A stretch of 64,000 nt of DNA from Brevibacillus sedimenti (GTDB lineage: Bacteria; Bacillota; Bacilli; Brevibacillales; Brevibacillaceae), in NCBI RefSeq assembly GCF_020923495.1, contig NZ_CP064048.1, forward strand, positions 2,977,001-3,041,000, read 5' to 3'. Numbering within the stretch: the first letter of the stretch is position 1; every line of letters starts with the position of its first letter. Shown piece by piece: positions 36,127 to 45,111 of the stretch. A model generated the notes under the pieces. It searched no databases. It was not told the origin of the DNA and saw only the letters and a list, made by a program, of their open reading frames with translations. Position numbers and translations under genes: made by a program.

Positions 36127-37047
36127 ATGATACACATGAAAAAAGACGGGGAGTGGCTGGTCGGCCATCTCGTGGAGGACGCCGCGTCCGTAGGGGCGCT
36201 GCTCCGGGAGCAGTGGAGACTGCCGCGCAAGCAGGTGCATCTGCTCTTTCAGCACAAGGAGGTCTTGCTGGACGGCACCCCGGCTGCCCAGCTTGCGGAG
36301 GCGAAAGCCGGACAGGAGATTCGGCTCCGCCTCTGCCGACCGGAACCGCTGGGGCTCGCACCGGTTGATGAACCGGCAGACATCTTGTACGAAGACGACC
36401 ATTTGCTGGTCGCAAACAAACCCCCCGGGCTGCTGCTCCATCCCACGGAGCCGCGTCACACCAGGACGCTCGATCATCTGATCGCCGGCCATTTCGCGCG
36501 GACGGGGGTGGCAGCCAAGGTGCGTCACGTCCACCGGCTGGACCAGGACACCTCCGGGGTCGTTCTCTACGCAAAACACGCCCTGGCATCGGCCCTCCTG
36601 GACGAACGGTTGCGAGAGCGGAATATTTCGCGCACCTACATCGCGTTCGTGCACGGAATGGTCAAGCAGGACAGCGGCACCATCAGCCAACCGATCGGCA
36701 AGGACCGCCATCATCCCAATCGGCGCCGGGTGTCATCCAATGGCGATCCGGCGGTTACGCACTACCGCGTGGTGGAGCGGTATGCGCAAGCGTCCAAGCT
36801 GGAGTGCCGGCTGGAGACGGGCCGCACCCATCAGATTCGCGTCCACCTCAGCCATTTGGGCCATCCCCTGCTTGGTGATACCCTGTACGGCGGAAAGGGC
36901 GGCATGATCAGCCGCCAGGCCCTGCACGCCGCCGTCCTGCGCTTTTCCCACCCGTTTGGCGAACGGCCGATGGAGGTGCGATCGCCGCTGCCGGACGATT
37001 TGCTCCGTTTGGAACAGACCTTGCGTCAAGCGCCAATGCGCCGCTAG
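36127..37047 (+). CDS. RluA-family rRNA/tRNA pseudouridine synthase
   Basis: 306 residues. A short S4-like N-terminal domain (about 1-80) precedes the RluA catalytic domain, which has the active-site motif HRLDQDTSGVVLYAK near residue 138 (catalytic Asp), ILYEDDHLLVANKPPGLLLHP, and the C-terminal RLETGRTHQIRVHLSHLGHPLLGDTLYGG. It isomerises specific uridines to pseudouridine in rRNA or tRNA. Bacillales carry several paralogues, so the target is uncertain. It follows the thioredoxin gene by 33 bases. Confidence 0.92.
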   Translation: MIHMKKDGEWLVGHLVEDAASVGALLREQWRLPRKQVHLLFQHKEVLLDGTPAAQLAEAKAGQEIRLRLCRPEPLGLAPVDEPADILYEDDHLLVANKPPGLLLHPTEPRHTRTLDHLIAGHFARTGVAAKVRHVHRLDQDTSGVVLYAKHALASALLDERLRERNISRTYIAFVHGMVKQDSGTISQPIGKDRHHPNRRRVSSNGDPAVTHYRVVERYAQASKLECRLETGRTHQIRVHLSHLGHPLLGDTLYGGKGGMISRQALHAAVLRFSHPFGERPMEVRSPLPDDLLRLEQTLRQAPMRR

Positions 37048-37089
37048 GTGAATACACTGCCAGGGAAGGGATCGAAAGAGGGTGGTGTG

Positions 37090-38190
37090 ATGAGACGACC
37101 CGTGATCGGCATCCTGACCTGGCGGGAGGGAAAACGATTTGCCGAGCCGGCCTACTTTCGCCGGCTGATCCGGGCAGGCCGGGCGCTGGGCGGTACGGTT
37201 TTTTTGTTTGCGCCGCAGGACGTGTCGCCGTCCGGCAGGCAGGTGCGCGGTTTTGTCCCGGATGGGCGAAGCTGGAAGGCCCGCGTGTTTCCCCGTCCCG
37301 ACGTGGTGATCGACCGCTACCGCTACAAGCCGACGGCGGCGTTTCGGCAGTACGTCACGTTTCGCCGGACAAATGGCTTTCGGTACGCCAACAGCCGGCT
37401 GGCCAACAAGTGGAAAGTGCACGAGGTCCTGCGGCGGGATGAGCGGATGCACCGCTGGCTGCCCGAGGCGATGCTGTACAACCACAAGCATCTGCGCAGC
37501 ATGCTGGCGCGTCATCGGCTGCTCTACCTGAAGCCGCTGAACGGCACCGGCGGCAGGGGAATTGTCCGGCTGGAGAAGACGGCGGAAGGGTACCGCCTTC
37601 TGGCGCGCAACAAGGATCGGGCGAAAGTGTCTGCACTGATCAGACGCATTCCGGCCCTGCTGCGCTGGATCGACCGGTGGAAAACCGAGAAGATGATTAT
37701 TCAGCAAGGGCTTCGTCTCGATCTGGTGCCGAAACGGTCAGTGGACATGCGCCTGCTGATCCAAAAAGACGGCAACGGCCGCTGGAGCATCACCGGCGCG
37801 GGCATGCGCGTCGGCGGGGAGAAGAGCGCCACAGCCAACTTGCACGGCGGCGGCAAAGCCGTACCCGTCGAGACGTTATTGCGCTCACGGTTTGGCGAAC
37901 AGCGGGCGCAGGAGATCATCACGGATTGCGAGCAGTTGGCCTACCAGACGGCAGAGACGATAGAACAGCACTTCGGCCGGATGATCGAACTGGGATTGGA
38001 CATCGGCATCGACGTTGACGGCCGTGCCTGGCTGATCGAGGTAAATCCCAAGCCAGGGCGTGAAATCTTCCGCGAACTGGGTATGCCTCAGGTGTACCGA
38101 GAAGCGATCCGCAAACCGATTCAATACGCCCTGTACCTCATCCGGCAGCACCCCGGAGACGAGCGGCAGTCGTCACAAGCGGCGCTGTGA
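37090..38190 (+). CDS. YheC/YheD-family ATP-grasp protein (spore-coat associated)
   Basis: 366 residues. The N-terminal region starts RRPVIGILTWREGKRFAEPAYFRRLI; the ATP-grasp core has YLKPLNGTGGRGIVRL, VDMRLLIQKDGNGRWSITGAGMRVG and the metal site LGLDIGIDVDGRAWLIEVNPKPGRE. B. subtilis YheC and YheD are SigE-dependent mother-cell proteins located around the forespore and in the coat. An ATP-dependent ligase reaction is expected, but the substrates are unknown. The ATG at 37090 follows GGGTGGTGTG; the upstream in-frame GTG overlaps the previous gene's end. Confidence 0.85.
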   Translation: MRRPVIGILTWREGKRFAEPAYFRRLIRAGRALGGTVFLFAPQDVSPSGRQVRGFVPDGRSWKARVFPRPDVVIDRYRYKPTAAFRQYVTFRRTNGFRYANSRLANKWKVHEVLRRDERMHRWLPEAMLYNHKHLRSMLARHRLLYLKPLNGTGGRGIVRLEKTAEGYRLLARNKDRAKVSALIRRIPALLRWIDRWKTEKMIIQQGLRLDLVPKRSVDMRLLIQKDGNGRWSITGAGMRVGGEKSATANLHGGGKAVPVETLLRSRFGEQRAQEIITDCEQLAYQTAETIEQHFGRMIELGLDIGIDVDGRAWLIEVNPKPGREIFRELGMPQVYREAIRKPIQYALYLIRQHPGDERQSSQAAL

Positions 38191-38227
38191 CAGCGGGGCT
38201 TTACAAACAGTCACATCTTGTACGAAG

Positions 38228-38266
38228 AAAAAAGGGGCTTCCCGAACAGGTTCGGGACAGCCCCTT
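38228..38266 (-). terminator. Rho-independent terminator of the glycerophosphodiesterase gene
   Basis: On the minus strand, AAGGGGCT...AGCCCCTT with a second inner stem (CCCGAAC/GTTCGGG) ends in TTTTTT. It starts 30 bases after the stop. Confidence 0.85.
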
Positions 38267-38295
38267 ATTCATGCAAACAATCTCCGGCAGGGTTG

Positions 38296-39278
38296 CTATT
38301 GCGTCTTGAACACAGGTGCGATTTTATCGATGCGGTTGGTCCAGATGCCGCCGGTGTAGTTGGCAGGCAAACGTGTCAGGTCTTCCACCGTATCAAAACC
38401 TTCGGAGAAATCTCCGCCGCCCGCTACCAAAATGGTTCGGGTGTTGCGGGCATCCATCCGATTGAGGAACTTGTCAGGCCAGCCCCACAGCCAGGGGGCG
38501 ATCTTTTCCGGAATGTGCAGCTGCGTATTGGCGCACGCCTCCGGGACATACCCGGTCCATCCCACGGCGATATACGGGAGTAAACAGCTCTTCATCGTCG
38601 CGACGGACATGACGCGCACCTGTGGAAGCTCTTCGCGCAGCGCTTCGATCGGCTGATCTCCACCATATACCGCTAGCTTTTTCAGGCGCGTTTCCGGCAG
38701 TGCGGACAAGTACCGGGCCAGTTGTTTGCCTTCTTCCGGGTCGTTGCTTTTCACGTGAATCAAAAAGGACTGCTCGGGAAAATGAGCGAGCACTTCATCG
38801 AGTGAAGGCATCATGCCCACGCCTTTACCGCGAAACGGATACGTTTTCCCGTTGTCATACGTATAGCCGTAGCCGATGTCCAGCTTTTTCAATTCATCCA
38901 GGGTGTGTTCTCGGGTAACTCCTTTTCCATTGGTTCTGCAATCCAGCGTCCAATCGTGGAAGACGGCGAATTGTCCGTCCGTTGTCGGATGGATATCAAA
39001 CTCGATGATATCGGCTCCCGCCTTGACGGCAGCTTCCATGGACGGAATCGTGTTCTCCAGGTAAGGATGCTCCGGCTTGAAGATGCGCGCGGCTGTACAG
39101 GTGTCATTGGTGATGCCTTCCATGCTGAACGTCTGCGCCAATCCCCGATGAGCCAACAGCAGGGGGAGCCTGTCCGCTTCTCGGCCAGCAGCGATGTATT
39201 GTTTACATACATGAAGGCAACGAGCGCGATGCAAACCAATACAAACTTGTTCTTGAAAAACGCACGAAATCTGTTCAT
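38296..39278 (-). pseudogene. Glycerophosphodiester phosphodiesterase, one apparent frameshift
   Basis: Start ATG at 39278 (AAGGAGAG upstream) gives MNRFRAFFKNKFVLVCIALVAFMYV, a membrane anchor or signal, then the frame breaks at the G-run 39162-39166 (five C on the coding strand). Adding one base restores continuity into LLLAHRGLAQ and a full GDPD domain: HRG near residue 44, EN-x-IPSMEAAVKAGADIIEFDIHPTTDGQFAVFHDWTLD, and IHVKS. The repaired length is 327 residues. The family hydrolyses glycerophosphodiesters to glycerol-3-phosphate, here outside the membrane. The break is more likely a sequencing undercall than decay, because all catalytic residues are intact. Confidence 0.82.
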
Positions 39279-39532
39279 GTTACTCTCCTTGTCCATCATG
39301 CTGTTCGTACAGTACACCATGATACCATGGATGGGCGGGTTGTGCACAAACAGCAGCCGGGAAGGAGCAGTTTTCACACGATCGTCCATAACGGAACGTG
39401 CCGTGCCATTTGACCGGACCATTTACAACCATTCATAATAGGAATAGCTTCTGGCAGTATGCAACTGGAACCTGAGGCATGGTTAGGTACGGCCCCGTTT
39501 GGGTCAGAATGGGTATAAAAGGAGTGATGGAT

Positions 39533-39982
39533 GTGGATTCGCTGCTCAACCTCGTCAAAGATTATTGGCCCATCGTCATATGTTTGATTGTGGTGGTCGC
39601 CGCCTTTCAATGGATCATGCGGAGCCTGTTTCGGCTGTTCGCCGTGATGGCAGTGATCGGCGTCATTCTCGTGCTGGTCTTTCATTTCAGCCCGGAGCAG
39701 GTAATCGATATGGGACGCACAGCCGTGCAGACCACGCAGGATGCGGTGCAGAAGACAGTCGTCCCGATTCTGGAGGCGGAATTGAAGGACGCGGATATTA
39801 CGTTTCATGACGACGGCAGCTACGAAGTGAAGACTTCCAGCATCCGGATCATTGGGAAAAAAGGCGACTCCAAGGCGACGGTGTATTACAAAGAGAACAA
39901 ATGGGAAGTGGATATCGGGGTGCTGGGTGACGTGTTCAAAGAACAGCTGAACAAAGCGGAGACGTCCCAGACCACGCTGTAA
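39533..39982 (+). CDS. Small membrane protein of unknown function
   Basis: About 149 residues. Residues about 8-52 form two adjacent membrane helices (YWPIVICLIVVVAAFQWIM and LFAVMAVIGVILVLVFHF), followed by a soluble domain with a helix (VQTTQDAVQKTVVPILEAEL) and beta strands. The start is uncertain: GTG 39533 is best spaced from AAAAGGAG, while ATG 39527 and ATG 39509 are in frame. No family is recognised. It is divergent from the GDPD gene. Confidence 0.65.
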   Translation: MDSLLNLVKDYWPIVICLIVVVAAFQWIMRSLFRLFAVMAVIGVILVLVFHFSPEQVIDMGRTAVQTTQDAVQKTVVPILEAELKDADITFHDDGSYEVKTSSIRIIGKKGDSKATVYYKENKWEVDIGVLGDVFKEQLNKAETSQTTL

Positions 39983-40014
39983 ACGGGGGCGAATGCGCCC
40001 GACGTTCCCAGGAC

Positions 40015-40140
40015 ATGCGCCGCCCCATTCCGTTAGACCGGCTGCTCGCGCTCGAGCGGATGCGCGAAGCGAGAAACGTGCTGGAATCAGCGCAATCGTC
40101 CGGGCGAAGAACATTGAAAAAAACGATAAAACTGGCGTAA
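40015..40140 (+). CDS. Possible 41-aa basic protein
   Basis: An ATG-to-TAA frame, MRRPIPLDRLLALERMREAR..., reads as an amphipathic basic helix and ends 2 bases before the terminator at 40142-40185, as a real gene would. The ribosome site is weak (CCAGGAC). It could be the last gene after the 39533 membrane protein, 32 bases upstream. No family is recognised. Confidence 0.35.
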   Translation: MRRPIPLDRLLALERMREARNVLESAQSSGRRTLKKTIKLA

Positions 40141-40141
40141 G

Positions 40142-40185
40142 AAAACTCCGGTTTGTTCGTACTTTTAGACGAACACCGGAGTTTT
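40142..40185. terminator. Bidirectional terminator-like hairpin
   Basis: AAAACTCCGGT / ACCGGAGTTTT perfect arms with further internal pairing (TGTTCGT / ACGAACA). A/T ends make it usable on either strand; it separates the 39533 unit from the bmrA leader. Confidence 0.75.
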
Positions 40186-40334
40186 CGGCCTGATTGGCGG
40201 AGAGCTGACTGTGGCGGCGACACCTGCCATCCGGTCATGCAGTCTTGTGCGTTGAGCCCGCGTCGTTCACATTCCGTTCATATACGTGTTGTATCCTGTT
40301 CACGGCCATAAGAGTGGAAAAGGAGTGAACACGT

Positions 40335-40406
40335 ATGACAGACAGGAAACCGCGAGGCGGTCTGGTGAGGGACCCGGCCGTGCAGGCGGTCCCCCAAGCG
40401 TTGTAA
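40335..40406 (+). CDS. 23-aa putative leader peptide upstream of the BmrA-type pump
   Basis: ATG at 40335 follows AAAAGGAGTG with ideal spacing and encodes MTDRKPRGGLVRDPAVQAVP-QAL, then TAA. The stop codon abuts a hairpin (40396-40426) that ends in TTTTT just before the ribosome site of the multidrug ABC gene. Short translated leaders with attenuators control several antibiotic-resistance and ABC genes in Bacillales, including bmrB upstream of bmrCD in B. subtilis. The role here is inferred from layout only; the peptide itself is not recognised. Confidence 0.5.
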   Translation: MTDRKPRGGLVRDPAVQAVPQAL

Positions 40407-40426
40407 GGATCACGGCAAACGTTTTT
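40396..40426 (+). promoter_or_regulatory. Putative transcription attenuator
   Basis: AAGCGTTG (40396-40403) can pair with CAAACGTTTT (one bulged A, one G-U pair) across a 12-base loop, followed by T residues. The 5' arm overlaps the last leader codons, so a ribosome stalled early or late on the leader would change whether it forms. An upstream GGGACC/GGTCCC pairing within the leader could be the alternative structure. Confidence 0.4.
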
Positions 40427-40445
40427 ACAAAAGGAGATGGAGAAC

Positions 40446-42217
40446 ATGTCGAAGCAACAATCGGGTGGCTGGCGCCCATTTCTCAATCTGATCAGACAGA
40501 CGAAACCTCCTGCACTGCCGCTGGCCATCGCGCTGTTCCTGAGTGTAGCTTCCACCGTCGTGGGCCTGTTCGTTCCGCTGTTCACGAAAGACCTCGTCAA
40601 CAGCTTTTCGCTGGCGTCGCTGGACAAGGGGCAGGTGGCCGTGCTGACGGTTGCCTTTCTCGCCCAATCGCTCGCCGGCGGACTGTCGATTTACCTGCTC
40701 AACCGGATCGGTCAGGGCGTGGTGGCCGGTCTGCGGGACCGCTTGTGGAAAAAGCTGCTCGTTCTGCCGGTTTCCTATTACGACGACCACCAGACCGGCG
40801 AGACGATCAGCAGGATGACGAATGACACAGCGGTCATCAAGGGACTGATTACGGACCACTTGACCAACTTTTTTACCGGTGCGATCTCCATCGTCGGCTC
40901 GGTAACGATCCTGCTTTTTCTGGACTGGAAAATGACACTGCTGATGCTGACTGCCGTTCCGCTGACGATTCTGGTCCTGAAGCCGCTGGGAAGGACGATG
41001 CACAAAATTTCCCGCGGGATGCAGGATGAGACCGCAGCATTTTCCGCGACCTTGAACCAGGTGTTGTCGGAGATTCGACTGGTGAAGGCATCAAACGCGG
41101 AAGCGATCGAGTACCAAAACGGCAAACGGGGCATTACCAATCTGCTTTCCCTCGGCATCAAAGAGGGGACGGTGCACGCACTGATCTCCCCGTTTATTTC
41201 CCTCGTCATGATGACGCTGCTGGTGCTCATTCTCGGGTACGGCGGCATGCGGGTGTCGTCCGGAGCGCTCACGGCAGGCGATCTGGTCGCGTTTATCCTG
41301 TATCTCTTTCAAATCGTCATCCCGATGAGCCAATTGTCCATGTTTGTAACCAATCTGCAAAAGACGAGGGGAGCAACCGAGCGAATCATTACCACGCTGG
41401 AAGCGGCAGAAGAAGACCTGACGGCCGGACGTGAGGTCACCGACCCGCATCAGCCTATCACCCTGGAGCATGTGAGCTTTGCCTACAAGGCGGGCGAACC
41501 GGTACTGGACGACGTCAGCTTCACGATTGAGCCGGGGCGCGTCACGGCGATCGTGGGGCCCAGCGGCAGCGGGAAAACGACGCTGTTCTCGCTGATAGAA
41601 CGTTACTACCGGCCGACGGGGGGACGATCAGGCTGGGCCAGGACCCGATCGACGCGTTTTCTCTCCATTCGTGGCGGAGCCAGATCGGATACGTCTCCCA
41701 GGAGAGCCCGATCATTGCCGGAACCATCCGGGAGAACATCTGTTACGGTATGGAACGGGAGGTCAGCGAGGAAGAACTACGTCGCGCCGCACGCATGGCT
41801 TACGCTGATCACTTTATCGAGGAGATGCCGGACCAGTACGACACCCAGGTGGGAGAAAGAGGTGTCAAATTGTCCGGCGGCCAGCGTCAGCGCATCGCCA
41901 TCGCCCGGGCGCTGCTGCGCAATCCGCGCATCCTCATGCTGGATGAAGCTACATCCAGCCTGGACAGCAAATCGGAGATCGAGGTGCAAAAAGCGCTGCA
42001 AAATCTGATGAAGGGGCGGACGACGCTGGTGATTGCCCACCGCCTGTCCACCGTCATGGACGCGGATCACATCATCTTTCTGGAAAAAGGCAGGATCACC
42101 GGCCGGGGAACGCATGAGGAACTGTTCACCACTCATGCGATGTATCGCGAATTTGCCAGCCAACAGCTGCGGATCGATCAGCAGACCGCGGCGCAAATCC
42201 AGGCGGGGAAGGGATGA
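40446..42217 (+). pseudogene. bmrA: BmrA-type homodimeric multidrug ABC transporter, one apparent frameshift
   Basis: Six membrane helices (residues about 20-310) followed by a nucleotide-binding domain: Walker [12 protein letters not shown]-loop YVSQESP, signature [10 protein letters not shown], Walker [12 protein letters not shown]-loop IAHRLST. The frame breaks at the G-run 41618-41623; with seven G the protein reads [16 protein letters not shown]...[23 protein letters not shown], closely following B. subtilis BmrA as I recall it, for 590 residues in total (BmrA 589). It exports lipophilic drugs using ATP. The ATG at 40446 follows AAAAGGAG. It overlaps the response-regulator gene. The break is probably a sequencing undercall. 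Confidence 0.87.
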
Positions 42218-42222
42218 GGAGC

Positions 42223-42897
42223 ATGGCCACCATACTGGTTGTAGATGACGATCCCCATATTCGGGAGCTGGTCGGCGTTTTTCTGCGGGAGGAAGGATTT
42301 TCCGTCCTGGAGGCCGCCGATGGCAGGGAAGCGCTTGCGCTCCTGGAAACAACCCGGGCGGATCTGGTGATACTGGACATCATGATGCCCAACATGGACG
42401 GGTGGCAGCTGTGCCGTGAACTGCGGGAACTTTACGACACCCCGATGCTCATGCTGACCGCCAAAGGAGAAACGTCGCAGAAAATCAAAGGCTTCCAATT
42501 GGGCACGGACGACTACCTGGTCAAGCCATTTGAACCGCTGGAACTGGTCGCCAGGGTAAAAGCGCTGCTGAGACGATACCGGATCGCCGTGTCGCAGCGG
42601 GTGCAGATCGGCGAACTGCTGCTTGACCGCAAGACCTACGAAGTGCAGGTGGGGGACAAGCAGCTGACTCTGCCCTTGAAGGAGTTTGAACTGTTATTCA
42701 AACTGGCCAGTTACCCAGGAAAGACCTTTTCCCGCGAGGAGTTGATCGAGCAGATCTGGGGATACGATTACGAAGGGGATGAGCGGACGGTCGACGTGCA
42801 CATCAAGCGCCTGCGCGAGCGTTTTCCGGAAGAGCGGCACTCGTTTCGGATCCGCACCATCCGCGGGCTTGGTTACCGATTGGAGGTTCGCTCATGA
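42223..42897 (+). CDS. OmpR/PhoB-family response regulator
   Basis: About 224 residues. The receiver domain has the acidic pocket DDD near residue 8, phosphoacceptor Asp in LVILDIMMPNMDGW, the Thr in MLTAKGE and Lys in DDYLVKPFEP. The C-terminal winged helix has LLDRKTYEVQVGDKQLTLPLKEFELLF and DERTVDVHIKRLRERF. It pairs with the histidine kinase that overlaps its stop. The upstream ATG at 42214 overlaps the ABC transporter stop, so all three are one operon; the system probably senses or responds to the pump's substrates or envelope stress. Confidence 0.92.
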   Translation: MATILVVDDDPHIRELVGVFLREEGFSVLEAADGREALALLETTRADLVILDIMMPNMDGWQLCRELRELYDTPMLMLTAKGETSQKIKGFQLGTDDYLVKPFEPLELVARVKALLRRYRIAVSQRVQIGELLLDRKTYEVQVGDKQLTLPLKEFELLFKLASYPGKTFSREELIEQIWGYDYEGDERTVDVHIKRLRERFPEERHSFRIRTIRGLGYRLEVRS

Positions 42898-44000
42898 AAG
42901 GAAAAAGAATCCTGCGCCACGCAGCGGGCATCGTGTTTGTGGTGGGATTTTTTACTGCCTGCTGGTCGGCCGTCTATTTCCTGATGTCGCAGTACGCCGG
43001 CGGGCTGACCAGGCAGATGCCCGATTACGTCAGGCAGCTCATCACCGTGATGCTCGGCTATGTGCTGGCGGGCATTTTGATGGCTTCCATCGGCATCTTG
43101 ATCCGCTCCAAACAAAGAATGTTGTGGCAGTCACTGTACGATGCCTTGCGTCGAATCGCCAAGGGGGATTTCAACGTCAACCTGCAGGTCAAGGCGGACG
43201 AACACCATCCGCTCGGACAGCTTGTCGAGAGCATCAACCATATGGCCGTCGAGCTGAGTCAAATGGAGAAAATGCGTCAGGAGTTCATTTCCAACGTCTC
43301 CCACGAGATCCAGTCGCCGCTCACCTCGATCAGCGGGTTTGCCCGGGCGCTGCAAAACGAGCGGCTCAGCCGGGAGGAGCGCCTGCATTATCTCAGCATC
43401 ATTGAGACGGAATGCCAACGCTTGTCGAAGCTGAGCGACAACCTGCTGAAGCTCACGTCACTGGAGTCGGACCATCATCCGTTTGAGCCGAAGCGCTACC
43501 GCCTGGACCGGCAATTGCGGCAAGTGATCCTCGCCTGCGAACCGCAGTGGGCGGACAAAGCGATCGACATGGACGTGTCCCTGGAGGAAGTGTACGTCGT
43601 CGCCGATGAAGAACTGATGAGTCAGGTGTGGGTCAATCTGCTGCACAACAGCGTGAAATTTACCCCGCACGGCGGGAGCATCTCCGTCCGTTTGGAGCAG
43701 GACGGGCAGCATGTGATCGTGTGCGTTGCCGACACCGGCATCGGCATCGCGGAGGAGGATCTGCCGCATTTGTTCGAACGCTTTTTTAAGGCGGACAAAT
43801 CGCGCAATCGCTCCAGCGGCGGCAGCGGGCTCGGTCTGTCCATCGTGAAGAAAATAGTCGACATGCATCACGGTACCATCAGCGTGACGAGCAAACCGGG
43901 GGAAGGGGCGGCCTTTACCGTTACGCTGCCCTTGAACAATAGCGAACCTTTACTTGTCAGGATGGGGGAGGAACGGCAGCGCAGCCAGATGCTCTCATAG
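42894..44000 (+). CDS. Membrane sensor histidine kinase
   Basis: 368 residues. Two membrane helices (about 8-28 and 46-66) enclose a very short outer loop of about 18 residues, so it is unlikely to bind a large ligand outside. A HAMP-like linker (KADEHHPLGQLVESINHMAVEL) leads to HisKA with the phosphorylated His in SNVSHEIQSPLTSI, and to HATPase_c (VWVNLLHNSVKFTPHGG, DTGIGIAEEDLPHLFERF, GSGLGLSIVKKI). It overlaps the response regulator by 4 bases. Short-loop kinases next to ABC pumps often sense drugs in the membrane; this is an inference. Confidence 0.92.
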   Translation: MKGKRILRHAAGIVFVVGFFTACWSAVYFLMSQYAGGLTRQMPDYVRQLITVMLGYVLAGILMASIGILIRSKQRMLWQSLYDALRRIAKGDFNVNLQVKADEHHPLGQLVESINHMAVELSQMEKMRQEFISNVSHEIQSPLTSISGFARALQNERLSREERLHYLSIIETECQRLSKLSDNLLKLTSLESDHHPFEPKRYRLDRQLRQVILACEPQWADKAIDMDVSLEEVYVVADEELMSQVWVNLLHNSVKFTPHGGSISVRLEQDGQHVIVCVADTGIGIAEEDLPHLFERFFKADKSRNRSSGGSGLGLSIVKKIVDMHHGTISVTSKPGEGAAFTVTLPLNNSEPLLVRMGEERQRSQMLS

Positions 44001-44008
44001 GCAAAAAA

Positions 44009-44040
44009 ACAAGCTGATCTCATTCACGAGATCAGCTTGT
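44009..44040. terminator. Bidirectional terminator between the two-component system and trhO
   Basis: ACAAGCTGATCTC / GAGATCAGCTTGT, a 13-bp perfect stem with a 6-base loop. The minus strand has seven T residues after it; the plus strand has TTGCC. Confidence 0.9.
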
Positions 44041-44048
44041 TTGCCTGT

Positions 44049-44990
44049 TTACGCCTGAGAGCCGACTGCTTGCAGCTTGGCGTTTTCCTCTTCCACGTAG
44101 CGGTTGCGCGGATGTTCGCGGCATTCGTCGGAGCAGGAACGCTTGTATTTCACTTCGCATTCCGGGCAGCAGAAGTGCTGCTTGTTGCAGAACGGGTTGG
44201 CGCAGTTGACGTAGCGGTCTTCCGGTTTGCCGCAGTAGTAGCAGCGGCCGATGACAACGTCTTCCTCGGTGTGGTTGATCTTCACGGAAATGCGCTCGTC
44301 AAAGACGTAGCATTTACCGTCCCACAGGCGCCCTTTCACCTCGGGGTCTTTGCCGTAGGTGACGATGCCGCCGTGCAGTTGGTACACATCCTTGAAGCCT
44401 TCCTTCAGCAGGATACCGGTCAGCTTTTCGCAGCGGATGCCGCCGGTGCAGTAGGTGAGCACCTTCTTGTCCTTGAACTGGCTCAGATTCTCGCGGATCC
44501 ACTTCGGAAACTCGCGGGAAGCGCGGACGTCCGGCTTAATGGCGCCGCGGAAGTGACCCAGTTCGTACTCGTAATCGTTGCGGCCGTCGATGATGACCAC
44601 ATCGTCCTGCTGCATCATTTCATAGAATTCTTTCGGCGTCAGGTACTTACCCGTCAGCTCGGTCGGACTGAAATCGTCTTCCAGACGCCAGGTGACCAAC
44701 TCTTTTTTCGGGCGAACAAACATTTTCTTGAACGCATGTCCGTCTGCTTCATCTATTTTAAACCAGATGTCCGCAAAACGCGGATCCTTGCGAACGAATT
44801 CCATGTACGCGTCGGTCTGTTCGATGGTGCCGGACACCGTGCCGTTCAGGCCCTCCGGTGCGACGATGATACGTCCTTTCAGCCCAATCTCTTTACAGAA
44901 CTTGAGGTGTTCCGCCGCGTATTCCTCGTAGTCGTCAAGCTGGACGTACTTGTAGTAAAGCAGCACACGATACGGCTTTTGTACTTGCAA
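44049..44990 (-). CDS. trhO: tRNA uridine(34) hydroxylase TrhO (rhodanese domain)
   Basis: 313 residues from a TTG at 44990 ([28 protein letters not shown]), preferred because GGAAGGGTG is 9 bases upstream; longer frames to 45035 lack spacing. An N-terminal acylphosphatase-like domain precedes the rhodanese domain with catalytic Cys in [13 protein letters not shown]. The C-terminus has a Cys-rich cluster (CYYCGK...[17 protein letters not shown]...SCSDEC), probably zinc-binding. TrhO (YbfQ/YceA) makes 5-hydroxyuridine at tRNA position 34 in an oxygen-dependent reaction. An extended -10 lies upstream at 45041-45049. Confidence 0.92.
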   Translation of the reverse strand: MQVQKPYRVLLYYKYVQLDDYEEYAAEHLKFCKEIGLKGRIIVAPEGLNGTVSGTIEQTDAYMEFVRKDPRFADIWFKIDEADGHAFKKMFVRPKKELVTWRLEDDFSPTELTGKYLTPKEFYEMMQQDDVVIIDGRNDYEYELGHFRGAIKPDVRASREFPKWIRENLSQFKDKKVLTYCTGGIRCEKLTGILLKEGFKDVYQLHGGIVTYGKDPEVKGRLWDGKCYVFDERISVKINHTEEDVVIGRCYYCGKPEDRYVNCANPFCNKQHFCCPECEVKYKRSCSDECREHPRNRYVEEENAKLQAVGSQA

Positions 44991-45040
44991 GGTACAATTC
45001 ACCCTTCCTTTATTCTTATTGAATTTTTGACGCAACAGTG

Positions 45041-45049
45041 ATTATATCA
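45041..45049 (-). promoter_or_regulatory. Extended -10 promoter of trhO
   Basis: On the minus strand TG-A-TATAAT, about 50 bases upstream of the trhO start. No strong -35 is seen. Confidence 0.55.
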
Positions 45050-45111
45050 CATTGCGTTGATAAATGCCGAAAAAAATGTCAGGAAGGATGTGACCATTTG
45101 ATGTCCGCCGG

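Noticed and set aside
35205-36714. Long minus-strand frames across lysR, the thioredoxin gene and rluA
   Set aside because: They cross three well-supported plus-strand genes, lack ribosome sites and encode no recognisable domain.
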